The translations under genes and the position numbers were made by a program. From Ceriagrion tenellum (Eukaryota > Arthropoda > Insecta > Odonata > Coenagrionidae), in the NCBI GenBank assembly GCA_963169105.1, contig OY720632.1, forward strand, positions 56,887,136-56,951,135: DNA of 64,000 nt. The letters are read 5' to 3'. Numbering within the stretch: position 1 is the stretch's first letter; each line of letters begins with the position of its first letter. The notes below the pieces were generated by a model, which worked only from the letters and a program-made list of their open reading frames with translations, was not told the DNA's origin and did not search any database. This document shows, piece by piece, positions 1-12,616 of the stretch.

Positions 1-1047
1 TGACGGCATGAATATACTCCCTCGGGTTGATCCCGTTTCCGGTTTCTCAGTATTTTTGGCAGTTTATTTGCAAGGGCCGCTTTGCTCAAGGTTGTTTATG
101 ACATTTTTAAAGTATAAAATTTGCGAGAGCTGAGTAAGGAAATTAGAGTTAGGTACCTTCCTGTCGCTCGTTCATGCATTTGTCCAGAGTGTCTCTCAAT
201 TATCATTCTTTACTCAACAAATAATTTAATGTTTTTCCATCCACGCATTACACTTTGCTATTTATTTTCTCAAGTAAAAAACTACTTTGAAACTCGATTG
301 AAGATTAATTCTGCGAGATGAAAAAGAAGATTAAAACGGGTGGGATTATTGGGATGGACAGAAAGTGAAGAGTCTGGAATAGAGCCAAAAAGGAGCAACT
401 CACTTGGAGGAAAAATGATTCTTTGACCTCGGTATAATTACGAGTGATCATTGAATATTGTACAGGCTACTGAAATGGCATTGAATGATATACTGACCCA
501 AGAGGGTTTATTAACACTGGAAGGTTCTGCATTCCGAATGCAAATCTGTCAATACATTCACTTAAGCAATATTTACGTACCGACCAAATTCCTTCTAACT
601 ATTTACTGATCAATTTTACATTTGCCGATGGACTCGTTGTGGATTTAAAAATCATGTATCAGACATTCTAAGTTCTCAATCCACAGTTCTTGTGAAAGAA
701 TCGAGATGCATCCATGAGCCTCTCACCGACGCTGCTGTTGACCTGAATTTGACATTGAAATACAAGAAAGAGTTGGTTGGTATAGGCTTCACACTAGTAA
801 ATTCGAAGCAGCTATGCCAAGCTTATTACTGATCCACACCCTGGAAACTTGAGTTGGAGATTTATGATTACGATGATGAAGATATGAGCTCATATTCCCT
901 ATGTTTTAATTTTATCTATTTTCTTCTATTATTATACTTTCTTTTTATACAATTATATTGTTTTATGATCAGTGGGGACACCATCACCCGCGTTTTACGA
1001 GCGATTCCAAATTCCAACTCGACTATCTTAAAAATTGGAGAACTTTT
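1..1047. other. Intergenic sequence, no gene recognised
   Basis: AT-rich sequence with frequent stops in all frames. I see no RNA gene, splice-bounded exon or repeat unit. The reverse-transcriptase relic that follows may extend into the last part of this stretch in an unrecognisable form. Confidence 0.5.
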
Positions 1048-1248
1048 AGCATCTGCATTTGGGAGTCGCTTTCCAGTTCCGAAGGCAGGGTACCTCAAGA
1101 CTTGAAAATATCTAACATAACTTCAATATTTAAAAAAGGAAACAGACAGAAACAACAAAATTACCAGCCGATATCGTTAACATATATTTTATGCAAGACT
1201 CTTGAACACATAGTTGTTGTCTATAGCATGACCTTCCTGGATAATTGA
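1048..1248 (+). pseudogene. Non-LTR retrotransposon reverse transcriptase fragment
   Basis: An uninterrupted reading frame carries the N-terminal fingers region of a non-LTR reverse transcriptase of the CR1/Jockey type. Visible motifs are GRVPQDLKISNITSIFKKGN, then NYQPISLT and CKTLEHIV. These match the family pattern (VP..WK...(I/V)TPIFKKG....NYRPISLTS..CK..E.I). Q replaces the usual R of NYRPISL. The protein would copy element RNA into DNA at the target site, but here only about 65 codons of an ORF2 that normally exceeds 800 codons can be read. The downstream HGFRKG and catalytic YADD-type boxes are not found, and the frame closes at the stop ending at 1,248. Upstream residues back to about 1,048 (ICIWESLSSSEGR) fit the preceding helix loosely. 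This is a dead, truncated insertion. It is a different part of the protein from the relic at 14.1 kb, so the two may or may not be the same family. Confidence 0.8.
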
Positions 1249-4200
1249 CACTTATTTATAAACGACGATAATGGAATGATTTGCGCAAAGGAGAGGGTTA
1301 CTATGTAGCATTCTCTTAGTGAAAAATATACTCTCCCTGCTTCCTTGCAAATTCATCCAAACCAAGTGTTTATATAGAAAGTGTTTTTATCACAATTTTA
1401 TTTTAAACTTGACGTTTCCCGTGTTTGGTGCCTACAATGAAAATCATCACGTCGACAACCGTCGCAGATTTCATAAAGGGTGTTCTTCTCAAACACACTC
1501 CCGTGCTCACATTAACTCTGCCCCCGGTCTGTGTTGAAGTTCGCTGTATTGCGCGCATGACATGAAATGAATAGAAAGCGACTGCGCCATTGTTATGGCA
1601 GGAGAGCAGCGGACTAGAGCGAATGGAAGGCCGAGAAAATCAATGAGTGATGGTCCTTTCCTACTCTTCTCTATCCCCGTGTATTATCTTCCCACCACCC
1701 CAGCCATTGATTGCCGGTTTCTTCTCCCCCACTCTCTATCACTCCAACCGGGGGCCGCCACTTGGGCGCGGCCAAGCGCCATGCAATTCCAGCATCTTCA
1801 CGGTGCATCCTTACTTCCTCGCCTTATCTTCCGTTCGTCTCTTCACAATCGAATCATTATTTCATTCTGTTATTTCCCCTGTATACCTCGTGTAACTACC
1901 AAAAACACGCCGTCTGGAGCCACCACTCGCGTGTCTTGAATTTTATCTACGTATTGCCCTTCAGGGACGTGTAGAAGTTAGAGTATGCTTTCAAGCCTTG
2001 AGAAAGGGAGGAAAAAGGAATAATAAGAGGTAGTTAAGTTGACAAAATTACAATTTCCTATCCTAGTCCTAGATTTTTACTCTAGTCTCTAATGGAGCAT
2101 TGTTATATAAATTTTTGTGCCGATTAGTTCAGAAATTCCTCAATTACTGTGGCATATCTGTCAGGTCTACAATATGAATATAATGTTACCTTCTATGTTG
2201 TTCTCGCGGTTATCTCATAAAACCTTTGTAGACTTTGGATAGGTTTAAAATTTCATTTGTCCGCGAAGCATAAGAGCAATGTATCTTCTAAGAGGTTTGA
2301 GGATATGTAATGTAGGAAATTTTATGAGTAGCTACCTTTTGCATGTTACGTTATCTGCACCATGATATTAACAGCACGTTGATCATATTTTCTCTGAAAA
2401 TATTTTTAGGGGAAACGTATCGTCCTCAAATATCCTGTGTTATTTTCCTAATATCCTGTGATTGTTCACAATTTTATCCGCTGTGGTACTGTTTCGCTCT
2501 TAGTGTTAATGAATGTGGTACTCCGATACTGCATAATTATACGATATCCAGTGCTCAAAGCTGTACAATGGCTTCTATGTAAAGATAAAACAGCAGAAAG
2601 CGAGCATTTAAAGAAGAGTAGATACAAATATCTAACGTCTAACGTATGACTGAGAGGGAGGGGGGGAGGGTTGGGAAAATCTTACATTGTCTTACATAGG
2701 GAGGTGGGGGAGATCAAATATGGCATGAATCGTCTTACGTAATACTTGAACGGCCCCATTACCTGTGTGAGTATGAAGTTGCTGAATGCATTTATACAAA
2801 CTATCCCTCTAACGACGCGACGGTAGAAAGCCAATCGCCATGGTACTACTAGTACAAGGTGGGTCTTGGCGTATCGTTAGAGTCGAAGGCTATGACATTG
2901 TTGGCCATTAACCGCTAGTTAGATACGGATAAACTTGTGTATTTCATACTTCTGTTGTATATGAATATAAAAGAAATGCGAAGAAACGGATGAGTTAAGA
3001 TGCTAGATGCAATTTGCTAGCTTGATGAAGAAGCTTGATGCAATTTTTCTGCATTTTCCAATGATATCTTTTAACGGGTGAAGCGGGCCCAGGTCAGATT
3101 TTTCGGAGATTAGGTAACTCTGTTGTTGAAAATTGTAAGCGTTTCAACTTATATTGGTGAATTACCTGTCATTAGGGTTATTTCTGCTTTAAACAATTTT
3201 GTATTTTATTACTCTGCATTAACAAGTTATAACCGACCAAATATTTTGTATATCTCCACATTCTCAAGGACGCAAATTACTACCAGATTTCAATCTGTCG
3301 TCGCAAAAAACTCTTTGCGTTGCTTGCGCTGTTTTGCGATTTAAGCATTTTTTAACTAAGCGGGTGAGTTGTTTTCGTATTGTTTAATTGGCTTATTAAG
3401 TATTTCTTTGCACGTTCCAAAGTACTCGCGGTATCCAGCCGAGGACCTTCCTAGTATTTGTATGATTCATATAGTTTCTCCGAAGTTGCCGTTTTCCTTC
3501 TACTTCTGTTTTACTGAATGCCCCAATATTTTTATTTTAATCATTTGATGGGTTAGGTGGTGTAATTTTAATAACAAGATAATATTTGGCAATTAAAAGT
3601 AGCTTTATTTGCTTCTTTATTTATGCCAATTTCTGCCTTTATACCTCTTATGCAGGTGGAAGTTTTGATTTGCTCATAAAATAAATCATTCCCTTCTTTC
3701 TCCTTTCAGGTGAGTGAAAATATCCGGTGGACAGCCGTGCAAATCATAACAACATCATCGACACGAATAGATGTGTGTCCTGTAGGTTTTTAAAACTGCC
3801 ATCTTTCCGTAGTAAGTGCTAAGAGTTAAAGAATCTTTTTCCTTGTTGGTCATGGAGGGATGTGAACTTTGGTTATCCTAATTACGACATGATAAATGTG
3901 AATCGTGTACTTTTATGTTGCTATTTTAGCTATTTTACAAACATTTCTTTTGCAGATTATTAAAAATCAATCTATGTTTAAAGACGGAGAATTATTTTCT
4001 CCTATTTTGTATTTGTATCCATTATTAGACGGTGATATGCATATAATTTGCAGCTTTTGTTTCTTCAGAGATAATTTTAGAATTTTTTCATCTTAGCCCG
4101 TATTTATCTATACCAAATGACTGTTTTTTACCTACAAGTTAACTCATCGCCGAAAGTGTGAAGTAAAATTATCGTTGTCGAAATTTTCACAGCCTTTTCT

Positions 4201-4569
4201 TCACAAATTTGACTAAATGTAGTGGTTCTCATGGTAAAGTTATGGGTGAAACTGGAACTCAAAGTTCCTCTGAATCGACAAATTTTTAATTGGTTTGTTA
4301 CCTTAAGTAATTTTCCTCGTACTGTCTGCCACTAGAAGGCAATGGTAACAGAACGTGGACGAATAGTCAAACCCTTCCGAACTATAGACATTCACTACAG
4401 TGCTCTACAGTGACGACTGAGTAGGATGCATTTTACTTGTTGACACACCTCGTTGGTTCTACGTCTTCCTTTTTTAATGTTTTTCCGGCTCTAACTTCTC
4501 TTGCTAACACTGTCTCACATCTCATGGGTCTCGCTTAGACTATTGTGTACGCTACATTAGGAGCAAAAC
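1249..4569. other. Intergenic sequence with a G-rich tract
   Basis: No gene recognised. The only local structure is the G-run cluster at 2,656-2,675, listed separately. The rest is AT-rich with short, unsupported open frames. Confidence 0.5.
2656..2675 (+). other. Potential G-quadruplex tract
   Basis: Four G-runs of at least three (G3, G7, G3, G3) separated by loops of A, A and TT match the G3+N1-7 quadruplex pattern. Another G-rich run follows near 2,699-2,710. The sequence pattern is clear, but any biological role is unknown. Confidence 0.6.
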
Positions 4570-4779
4570 CTACGCAACTTTCAGTTTTTCATGTACGCTA
4601 CTTTTAAAACCTTCGACTTCGTCTTTTGCCGTCCATTTAAAGGAAAAATGCGAAATTAGTGAGTTTGCAACGCTTTGTGGTACACAAGCGTCGCTTTTCA
4701 TCCTGGGCCATCCTTTCAGTTCCACTTTTCCACTTTCTTTTAATTTGTTGAGATTATCGAGAGCGGTATCCCTACTCAT
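4570..4779 (-). other. Unrecognised 69-codon open frame
   Basis: A small open frame on the minus strand reads MSRDTALDNLNKL near the start and ends HEKLKVA before the stop. It is lysine- and glutamate-rich with two tryptophans (KGWPRM and FKWTAKD), and the composition reads more like protein than most chance frames here. An in-frame stop lies three codons upstream of the ATG, so it is not the continuation of a longer frame. I recognise no family. It could be a relic piece of a transposon protein or chance. No splice sites or neighbours support it. Confidence 0.2.
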
Positions 4780-5540
4780 GGAATTCTATGGATTTACCAC
4801 ATCATATAACATTTTTTTCTCATCATTCTGGTGATACTAAACTATGAACATCATTTTGCATATCTTTCGAAGACATTCGCTAAAAAATGGATGCCGTATT
4901 CCGTGTACTTATGGATTGGATTCGCGCTAATCTGGAGACATTAAAAAAATAAGAACTCTGTAATGAACAGGTCGCTTATAAAAAGTACTGGTTTCATAGC
5001 AGGTATTTAACCTCAGTTAATAAAAAAATATAAATTACTACTTGACGTAGTACTTTTTTAAAATCGAAAAAAAAATGCTTTTGGCTTAGTGGAGATTTCT
5101 CGGGTTGCACGCTGGGTAATAATGCTGATAACTGTCTCCGTATCTACGGCAGATTCAGCGACTGAGAACTGGATTTATCGTGAGTCGAGGTCGTCGCTAA
5201 TCACTCGCTTCATTTTCGCGTTTTCCTCTCCTTAGTTGCCATTTATTTCTTTATTTCATTTATTCCTTGCACTTTTCCAACCACAATTTTCTCATCTCCC
5301 TCGAATATCCATTTTCACGCCTCCCTCGCATATCCATTATCATAACTCTAAAAGCATTAGCAGTTTTATACTTGTATATCACATCCCCACTCCCCGTCCT
5401 CTAATTGGAGGGATGCTTAAGAAGCTGCGATAGACGTGAGTGCCTTTGCAGAGGAAGTTTGAGAGTTGGCTGCTGCCGTCGGAGGGGAGTGAGGGAAGGA
5501 TAAGAGTGCTGGAGTTGAGACGGTGCGTGATCTCTTCAAC
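4780..5540. other. Intergenic sequence, one isolated A-box-like match
   Basis: No gene is seen. An 11-base match to the RNA polymerase III A box occurs at 5,082-5,092 (TGGCTTAGTGG), but no B box follows at a suitable distance, so no tRNA or SINE is called. The sequence becomes GC- and purine-rich toward 5,460. Confidence 0.4.
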
Positions 5541-5651
5541 ATGCAGCACAAGTTCCGTCTCCTCTCTCTAACACTCGCGCAGGTGGAGATGAATGGCGGC
5601 TGTTTGAGGTCCGGCGGGCTTTATCTCCGGGAGTTGGTTCTGCCTCGCTGA
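5541..5651 (+). other. GC-rich patch with a 36-codon open frame, possible exon
   Basis: This GC-rich, CpG-containing patch stands out from its AT-rich surroundings. An ATG at 5,541 opens a frame starting MQHKFRLLSL and ending ELVLPR before TGA at 5,649. The frame is open upstream of the ATG back to about 5,490. A CGCAG/GTGGAG sequence at about 5,578-5,588 could serve as a weak splice site. The motif ATGGCGGC (YY1-like) lies at about 5,592. No protein family is recognised. It may be a first exon, a 5' leader or chance in GC-rich DNA. Confidence 0.2.
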
Positions 5652-8600
5652 GGAAGAATAGAGAGAATGAGGAAGAGGGGAATTATAAGAAGGGAGAGAC
5701 AATATAAGGAGCAAAATAGTGGTAGGTCAGGGCCAAATGAACCTACGTGCTTTCATACGGTCGTCAAAAAGACTTGCTACATAGTGTCTTCTCAGTGAAT
5801 TATAAGTGTGTGGCAGGGAGTGTATTTTCATTAACATTGACTACATCTTATATACCGAATGTAAACTAGGTAATGATGCATGCCAATAAACTTTCAACAT
5901 GATTCAGGAGATGAAATTTCACCAACATTAACAACATTTTATACGTTCAGTTTTACGGAAAGTATAAGTATTATGTACACTTCAATAATAAAATGCACAA
6001 AGATTGATTATGCGTGCCATATGCGCACTAGACATTCTCTTAGCGACACAAACCATGAAAACATTTAATTATAAACTTTCAGTGACAGTTATAATGGAAG
6101 CGTGGGGTATAACTCTGAAAGGGAATGAGAATGGATGGAGGAAATTATGAATGTGATGCAGAGAAAGTTGAGAGGTGTTCTAATGGAAAAATTTATAGCT
6201 TTTTCTCCAAAATGCGTGAATTGTGCATAAGTAGTAGTAGTAGTGCATAGTTGCCTCCGTGCCTAACTGATTCTTTTTTCACCCGACTCTCCTGCGGAAC
6301 CAAACCGAAAATTTTGCGAAGAAATTGATCGGAAAGGCTTTACAGGGTTAGGATACGGAGAAGAAATGCCGGAAAAAGAATATGGTGAGTGAAAAGGGAT
6401 AAACAAATGAATAATGGCTTTGAACGAATTGTATTAACGACTGCTTCACTTAACCTGTTGCATCGTATTTATAAGAGGCCTTCGAAAGAGTCATTGGTGC
6501 GTAAGAGTGTAAATGGGAGCAGAGGAAGAAGTGAAAGAGAGGAGCGAGAGGTAAAAGGGCAAGGAAGGAGGAAATGAGATTGGTGAAAAGGAGCAAAGAG
6601 TCCCAGGTAAACGGGGCGGAGAGGGAAAAGAAAACCACTGGGAAAGAAAAGAGAGAGACGTAGAATTAGAATGGACCAGTTAGGCTGGGAGCTTGGCTTA
6701 GCAGATCTATGCCTACATCCACGTATTTCTTATGAGACGTCGCGGGGGGGTACAGCAGGAGATTTTTAGGACACGTTCTATGAAAAAGGGAGGGAAAAGA
6801 TAAAGAGAATAGGAATAAGGATGGGATTATACCAACGCGGAGTACCTCTCTCTTCATTGCAGTCATTAGTGCTGTGCGAGAAGAATGAAACCCTCTACGT
6901 GACACTGATTTCACGATAATGGAAGACATTCTGAACGATTCGATAGCCTTGGAGAGATTTCCAAATCTAGCCAAGTGTTGAACATTTTGTCGCTAAACGT
7001 TTCACCCTTAACTTTGCTTAATAATGACAGGTAATAAATGTATTTCTGTGTTGTTCTTACGATACGCGAAGAGGAATGAGAGACGGATACATAATTTAGA
7101 AAATTAGTTGAAATAAGGTGAGCATTGAAATGTTGCCTAAACGAAATCCACGCCCTATCACTTACTTTTATCTCTTTTTTGTCTCGCACCAGCATCCCAC
7201 CCCACGTTACTCCTTTCTCTACTCAGCCATGTCATCCACTAAAATTCTAGTCTTTATCCGGGGTATGGTGACGCTACTCCAAATTTGTATTTCGATTATA
7301 ACTCATAGTCTACGAATGCATCAACCAATCTGTTATTTTATATCCCATAAATATCTGGCATCAAAGGTATATATTAATACATAAGAGTTCATTCATATCT
7401 CTCTTCATGAACAAGGGTGTAAAATTTGGAAATATGTATTATAAGTTGGAAATTTTGACATCAAATGAATATATGAAGCTCTTAAAAAAGTTGTTGTGAG
7501 AAAGGAATAGCAGAAAAGTATTCAATGAAAACTATGACTTATGTATATTTTGGTTTTGAGTTACACATCCTATGCTTAATATTGTACTGTCTCAATTTTT
7601 TATGACATGCAGAATTTAGAAAGTAAGTGAGCGTTTAAAGTTTTATGCCAAATGAGCTATGAACATTATTGGGTGAATTTTAAACCAGCCTCTTTTCAGT
7701 TTGCCAAAATTTCCGTTCCTCATGGCCTTGGGCTTGAAAAGAGTTAAGCTATGTCATGAACATTTATTGTTTTTTTTATCTACCTCAGATAAAAAACTTA
7801 ATCATTTCAATCACTTTATAATGCTTAAACGCTTTTATATATCTAAAAAGTCGATGTATATTAGGAAGCAAACAATGATATTAGTCGTTGATCACTGTTT
7901 CAAAACTGAAAAAAGATTTTCACCAGCTTGAGTTACTAATATTTTGTGAAAATTATTTCCTCGCATTACGAGTTTTCCTGGGATTAATCGAATTATATCA
8001 GTATGTATTATAAAATATTTGATCTGGATAGAAAAGAGAAATGAAATTCAATGATGATAATGCCAATGCCTGTGGAAAGGTAATTATCATTTTCATGGTT
8101 ACGTTTCATTATTAGGAGATTATAACGTGTCATTAGGAGAGAGAGTAAGCTTTGTTATCTCAAAAGAGGTAAATTCCTGTGATTGCTTTTCTCAAGTGTA
8201 TTTGTAAAGATTATTGCCAATTTCGTATACTATATATACTCGTTAGTTGATGAGATGTGGGCTTGATGTGATACCAGATCCATAATTTAATTTTTTTCGT
8301 TCATTATTTTACCCCAAACGCTCATCGCGGATGGTTCGCTTATCGTGTTTTCACTCCAAGTGAATTATTCTCGCACTCCATAACTATTTAACCCATTAAC
8401 CAACCTAGCTTGGGGTTACTAAGGGGTGGCCGTGCGTCTCAGGTTGATTCATGGGTAAGCCAAGTGATTCCTACGTTTAGCCCCTTACCTAACCTGAATC
8501 CATTTATTCCTGTAGTGTTAACGATGCGGCCATGACATGGGATTTCAGTTAATGTCATTCAGTCGTTTTTTGGCTTCCATAGATGGAGAAGGGTTGGCCG

Positions 8601-9952
8601 GTTGTGGAATGAGATGTGTAGTAGCACTTGGAAATCATGGGGCTGGCCCATGTTTTGTTGTTTTTTGTTGGGGAGCCCTTTTATAATCCTGGTCGAATGG
8701 TTGCATTCTTATGTTATCCTGACAGGCGAAATGGGTGAAGATAGCCGGGATCATGTGGGTTGGGAGAGGGATGGCGAGAGTTTAGAGGAGGCGCTGCTGA
8801 ATGTGTTTAAGGGATAGAGATATATGGACAGCGTTGTTATTGCGAAGGGTTTCCCTTACCACTTACTCTCTCTACGGCAGCTCTAACTAAGGTGGAAGTC
8901 AGACATATGGGGTTCGAGGTAAACGACTCCCCAACCTTTCATTACCTCTCATACCTTATTCCCGTTCTCCCCGTCGACTCTCATCTCCTCCTTCATTCTT
9001 TTTTCCCCGTCCTTTAGTGATGGAATTGCTGCCCAATGGCTTTTTTATCTTGTTATGACGCTGAGCTAGGTTAGTTGGTGGGATATACGAATAGCCAGGT
9101 CGCATATAAGATCATTTTCTTTTTAAGGCCCCTTCTATTTTGCTCATTATCCCTGGCAGTGGTTTTTACTTACCCAATTCCAAGCCATCAATATCTACCA
9201 AAAATGTCTCATTAAATCCTTTCACTGTAATTTTTAATGATTCCTTGTATCACTATATATATAAACTACACGCCGAAAGATGCTCACAATATTTGTGTTA
9301 AATACAAACAACTTGCATTGTTTCACTCACAGATGGCACTTTTCAACCTATCGTTACATTGGAAGTAAGTTTACCTCTATAATAGAAATAGCTCGACCTC
9401 CATAGTAGATGGAAAATATTTTTTAGCTATTGTGGTGAAGTCGTTCTTCGCTGTCAACGGATGAAAATTGTTTATCGGGTATACTCGAATTTTGCTGTGG
9501 AAGGGTGAAATTAGCTTGATTAGTACGTCACGTTTTATTCCCAATTATTCCATCATTTTTTATTTCAGTATACAATTAATATCTAATACTTGCTCAGGCA
9601 GTGCTCCGTTTATTTTCAAGGCCTTTCCTCTCAAAAACCTTTCCCATATGACTCCCAATCATCCCTATTCTGGGAAACAGAGGTGTTAATACATTTTTTT
9701 TACATTCCTACTCGAGGAAGTACAAACGGCGATATAAAGAGTTAATTATTAAGATGTTCTCCCCCAGCTGTGTGCAGGTCATTTGTAATTGAAATAAAAT
9801 TGACAATACGCTCGATACCGTTTCAGTCTTTTGTTTATAGTAACTATGGATCTTAGTGCTCAAATGGATAACTTTGAAAAGCCAATTGAATGTTGATAAC
9901 AGGCATTTTAAATAATTTTGCTAATATCCTCAAAAAGGGCAAAAAAAGAAAA
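5652..9952. other. Intergenic sequence
   Basis: About 4.3 kb without a recognisable gene. It holds purine-rich stretches (6,480-6,660), a short (AGT)n run near 6,232-6,246 and long AT-rich segments. Open frames here lack any domain signature. Confidence 0.5.
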
Positions 9953-10207
9953 GAAGTGTGCGGAAGAGTACATGAGGAAAGGACCATGTAGAAAACCATG
10001 CAGAAAATATGAAACAGATGGATTGGACACACCCTAAGACACAATGGGTTTGTGAAAAACATAAATGTAAGTAAAACAGAGGGAAAAGTCCCCAGAAGAA
10101 TACCCTGGAATAAGTTCATGGACCAAATACGAAAGACAATTCGTAGGGAAAGGTTCCAGGAAGTAAGAGAAGTATCATTTGACAGGGCTTCAGTCAACCG
10201 ATCTTAA
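9953..10207 (+). pseudogene. LINE ORF2 C-terminal fragment, copy 1
   Basis: One frame runs from 9,953 to the stop at 10,205-10,207 and is broken only by two in-frame stops, both before 10,019. It reads EVCGRVHEERTM, then NRWIGHTLRHNGFVKN, then EGKVPRRIPWNKFMDQI, and ends near ASVNRS. This is the C-terminal tail of a non-LTR retrotransposon ORF2 (pattern: RR..WLGH.LR...L.K.IIEGK.EGK..RGRPR...D.I). The GH and RPR-like blocks are its hallmarks. The 62 codons from 10,019 are fully open, so this is the cleanest copy in the window. The sequence after the stop contains GATGATAA-like bases, consistent with a short 3' UTR and repeat tail. Copies 2 and 3 share the ending GTCAACC(A/G)ATC. The clade (RTE-, L2- or CR1-like) cannot be fixed from the tail alone. 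Confidence 0.85.
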
Positions 10208-10697
10208 GATTGAAAGACCAGTGATGATAAGTCCTTAAAGTGTCCGTTCAAACAGACTACCCATCAATCACGCTAGTATATGGCTATATTTTGAGTTCTG
10301 GATAGTTTTTTCGATGAGACTTCATTGGCGATCAAAATTATAATGAAAGTTGTATCTAATAATTAATTGAATCTCCAAATGATTTTCTTCCTGTATTCTG
10401 ATTGTATGTAATTCTCGCAAATCCCTGTTATCTGAGAATCTTTGTATTTTTTTGAATGAGCTGGTAAGTAAGAAATTAATTTACATTGCTTGTAATCGGC
10501 ATAAAAATTGGAGAAAGGTATCCCTGATAATATTTTCTGGATCTCATTGATGCTTCTGTGGAAATTAGCATTTGTAGACTTCATTCGAGGCCTCTTTGAA
10601 ATGTGAATTGTGATATAAAGTCCTAAGTCTTCATGCATCATCTGCCAATTGACGAATTATTCCTATTACGTTTTCAGGTAATCCTTGAAATTACTAA
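10208..10697. other. Intergenic sequence
   Basis: AT-rich sequence following the LINE tail. No gene or repeat recognised. A TTTTCAG acceptor-like sequence ends at about 10,677, just before the Ig-like fragment. Confidence 0.4.
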
Positions 10698-10889
10698 ATG
10701 TATTTCTATTTATCTTGGTTTAAGGACGGAAAAATACTGGACCGAACACGGAAACCACGAATCATCATGCAACCAGACGCTCTTTCGTTTGTTTATGCTC
10801 GAACATCAGTGTTTAAACTCTCTTCTCTCTCTCTCCCGTCTTTTCTGAGATGTCCCTTCTCTCATCTTCTCATGCACCAACGTACCTAG
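10698..10889 (+). other. Ig-domain-like fragment, possible exon or relic
   Basis: The frame opening at 10,698 reads SWFKDGKILDRTRKPRII, then MQPDALSFVYARTS. The core of an I-set immunoglobulin domain has the pattern W(Y/F)KDG..L....R......L.(I/F)..., with a tryptophan that packs on the disulfide. Here the W, KDGK and R-x-I-I spacing fit. The two conserved cysteines are not visible, and the DxGxYxC block that should follow is missing. After about 10,830 the frame runs into a pyrimidine tract. A stop lies just upstream of the ATG, so a real exon would have to begin at an internal AG, for example the TTTAAG ending at 10,722. Either this is a short exon or pseudo-exon of a cell-adhesion-type protein, or it is a chance resemblance. 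Confidence 0.25.
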
Positions 10890-12616
10890 TGTCTTCTGCA
10901 GATTAGATGGACCAAAATCAGGTCACGTTTATTTCGGTCGCTGAGCGGGATATCTGTCATGCTCCTTATCGTTTTATGTCACGATTTTTTAAAATTCTCT
11001 GCTTTTAATAGTGTGTCACTAAGGGCTATGTTAATAAAACTACTCGTCATGCAGTATTATGTAACAGGAAATAGTTTTCCAGACAAATATATGTTAAATT
11101 CTTCTGAAATTACGCGAAATACTACTCAGCTACTTAGCTTTAATTAATCACATTTTGAGTTGTGGTTAAAAATATTCCACGTCAAATCTCACGTTTGTTT
11201 CTGTTTCAAGGATTTTTACCGTAATAATTAAGGACTAAGCATAAATTCATCACTATGCTGCCGTTGCCGAGTTGATAAAATAAATATTTTTACTTGTGGA
11301 GTCTTGCTATTAGTGATAATTGGAACTTGTTGAGTCCTTACCAAATGAGCCTATGGAGATTTATTGAGATAATCAATATGTCGACGCCAATGTCGACGAC
11401 TTCAAGTCATCGCTTTGAAAATATTGTTGAACGGTATAATTGAAATACATCTGGATAATGACGTCAACAAGTCTCAAAATGCTAAGTCCTTCCTGAATAG
11501 AAAACCTACTTATTTTATCTCCCTGTGGAACACCTGGATCTGCTCATGCCGAGCGGACGGAAAAAAAGAGTGGAAAAAAATATTACGATCGCTTTTTTCA
11601 TACTAATGGAGGAACAGGATTCCATCCGTGCGGTAAGGTACTTTTCAAATATTTCATAATATAAAATGACGCTCCACTTCAACGATACAAATATTTTCTT
11701 GTCTTTTGAGTTTGACATCATTTCCCCTCATTTGTTCCACGGCTCATGGACAGTTATAGTCATTTTTATGTGCACCGTGGCTCTTGAATGTGAGACCTTC
11801 GGGTGCATTGCATAGACATTTACTGATTCGCTTCTCTGCCTCTATATATCCTCTTTTTGGTGTAATAATTTATGATATTGCTAAATTTTAATGCGTGAAT
11901 TAATGATAGAGTGGGAGTCAAATTTAACGTTATGTATCTGGTAAGATTATTGGGTTTCAATTTGATCGACTTGAAATGATGAATGTAGTTTACTCAGACC
12001 TTGCAACGTTTTAATCCTTAAATAGGCATTTACGAAAAATTCAGGAATAATTAATTTAGCCATAAATGGTTTGCCTAAATCTAAATTGCCCTTATGTCCT
12101 CCGACCCTCATTCTGCTCTGTACATCCTCGCGACGACGTTCCTTCCGTATCCTCGTCGTCTCTCCCATCGCTGGCCCTCCATTTGCTCTCTCTCTCCCTC
12201 TGCATGCACGCTGCCGCACTCGGAATGTAGTGCACGTTCCTGCAATTATGAGCGCTTTGGGAATGTCTCGGAGGATAACTCATCTCAGTTTCCCAGACGC
12301 TCTGTGTCTCGCCCACTTCCATCTTCCCTCCCCTTTACCAGCCGTCTCCGCTCTCACCATTCCGCCTTTTCTTCTTCTCCCCAACCACTTTTCTTTTCCG
12401 TCGTCTTCTTGCAAATAACCTTTCACGACCTTTTCTTCCCCTCTCCATCTTCCTGTTCTCTCAACATAAAAAGGTCAACGTGACTGACAACGATGAAGTA
12501 TTAGTTGAAGGACGAGAAGAGTGGTTGGCTTGCCTTTCAGTATAGTGATAGTGTAGAGACCTAACTCTCCTCCGTTTTTTGTGCCGTATCTCAATATCTT
12601 TTGCCCAGTCCAACAT
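10890..12616. other. Intergenic sequence ending in a pyrimidine-rich block
   Basis: No gene recognised. The segment at about 12,080-12,470 is strongly C/T-rich on the plus strand and produces overlapping open frames of up to 129 codons. These are explained by stop depletion in pyrimidine-rich DNA and are not called. Confidence 0.5.
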
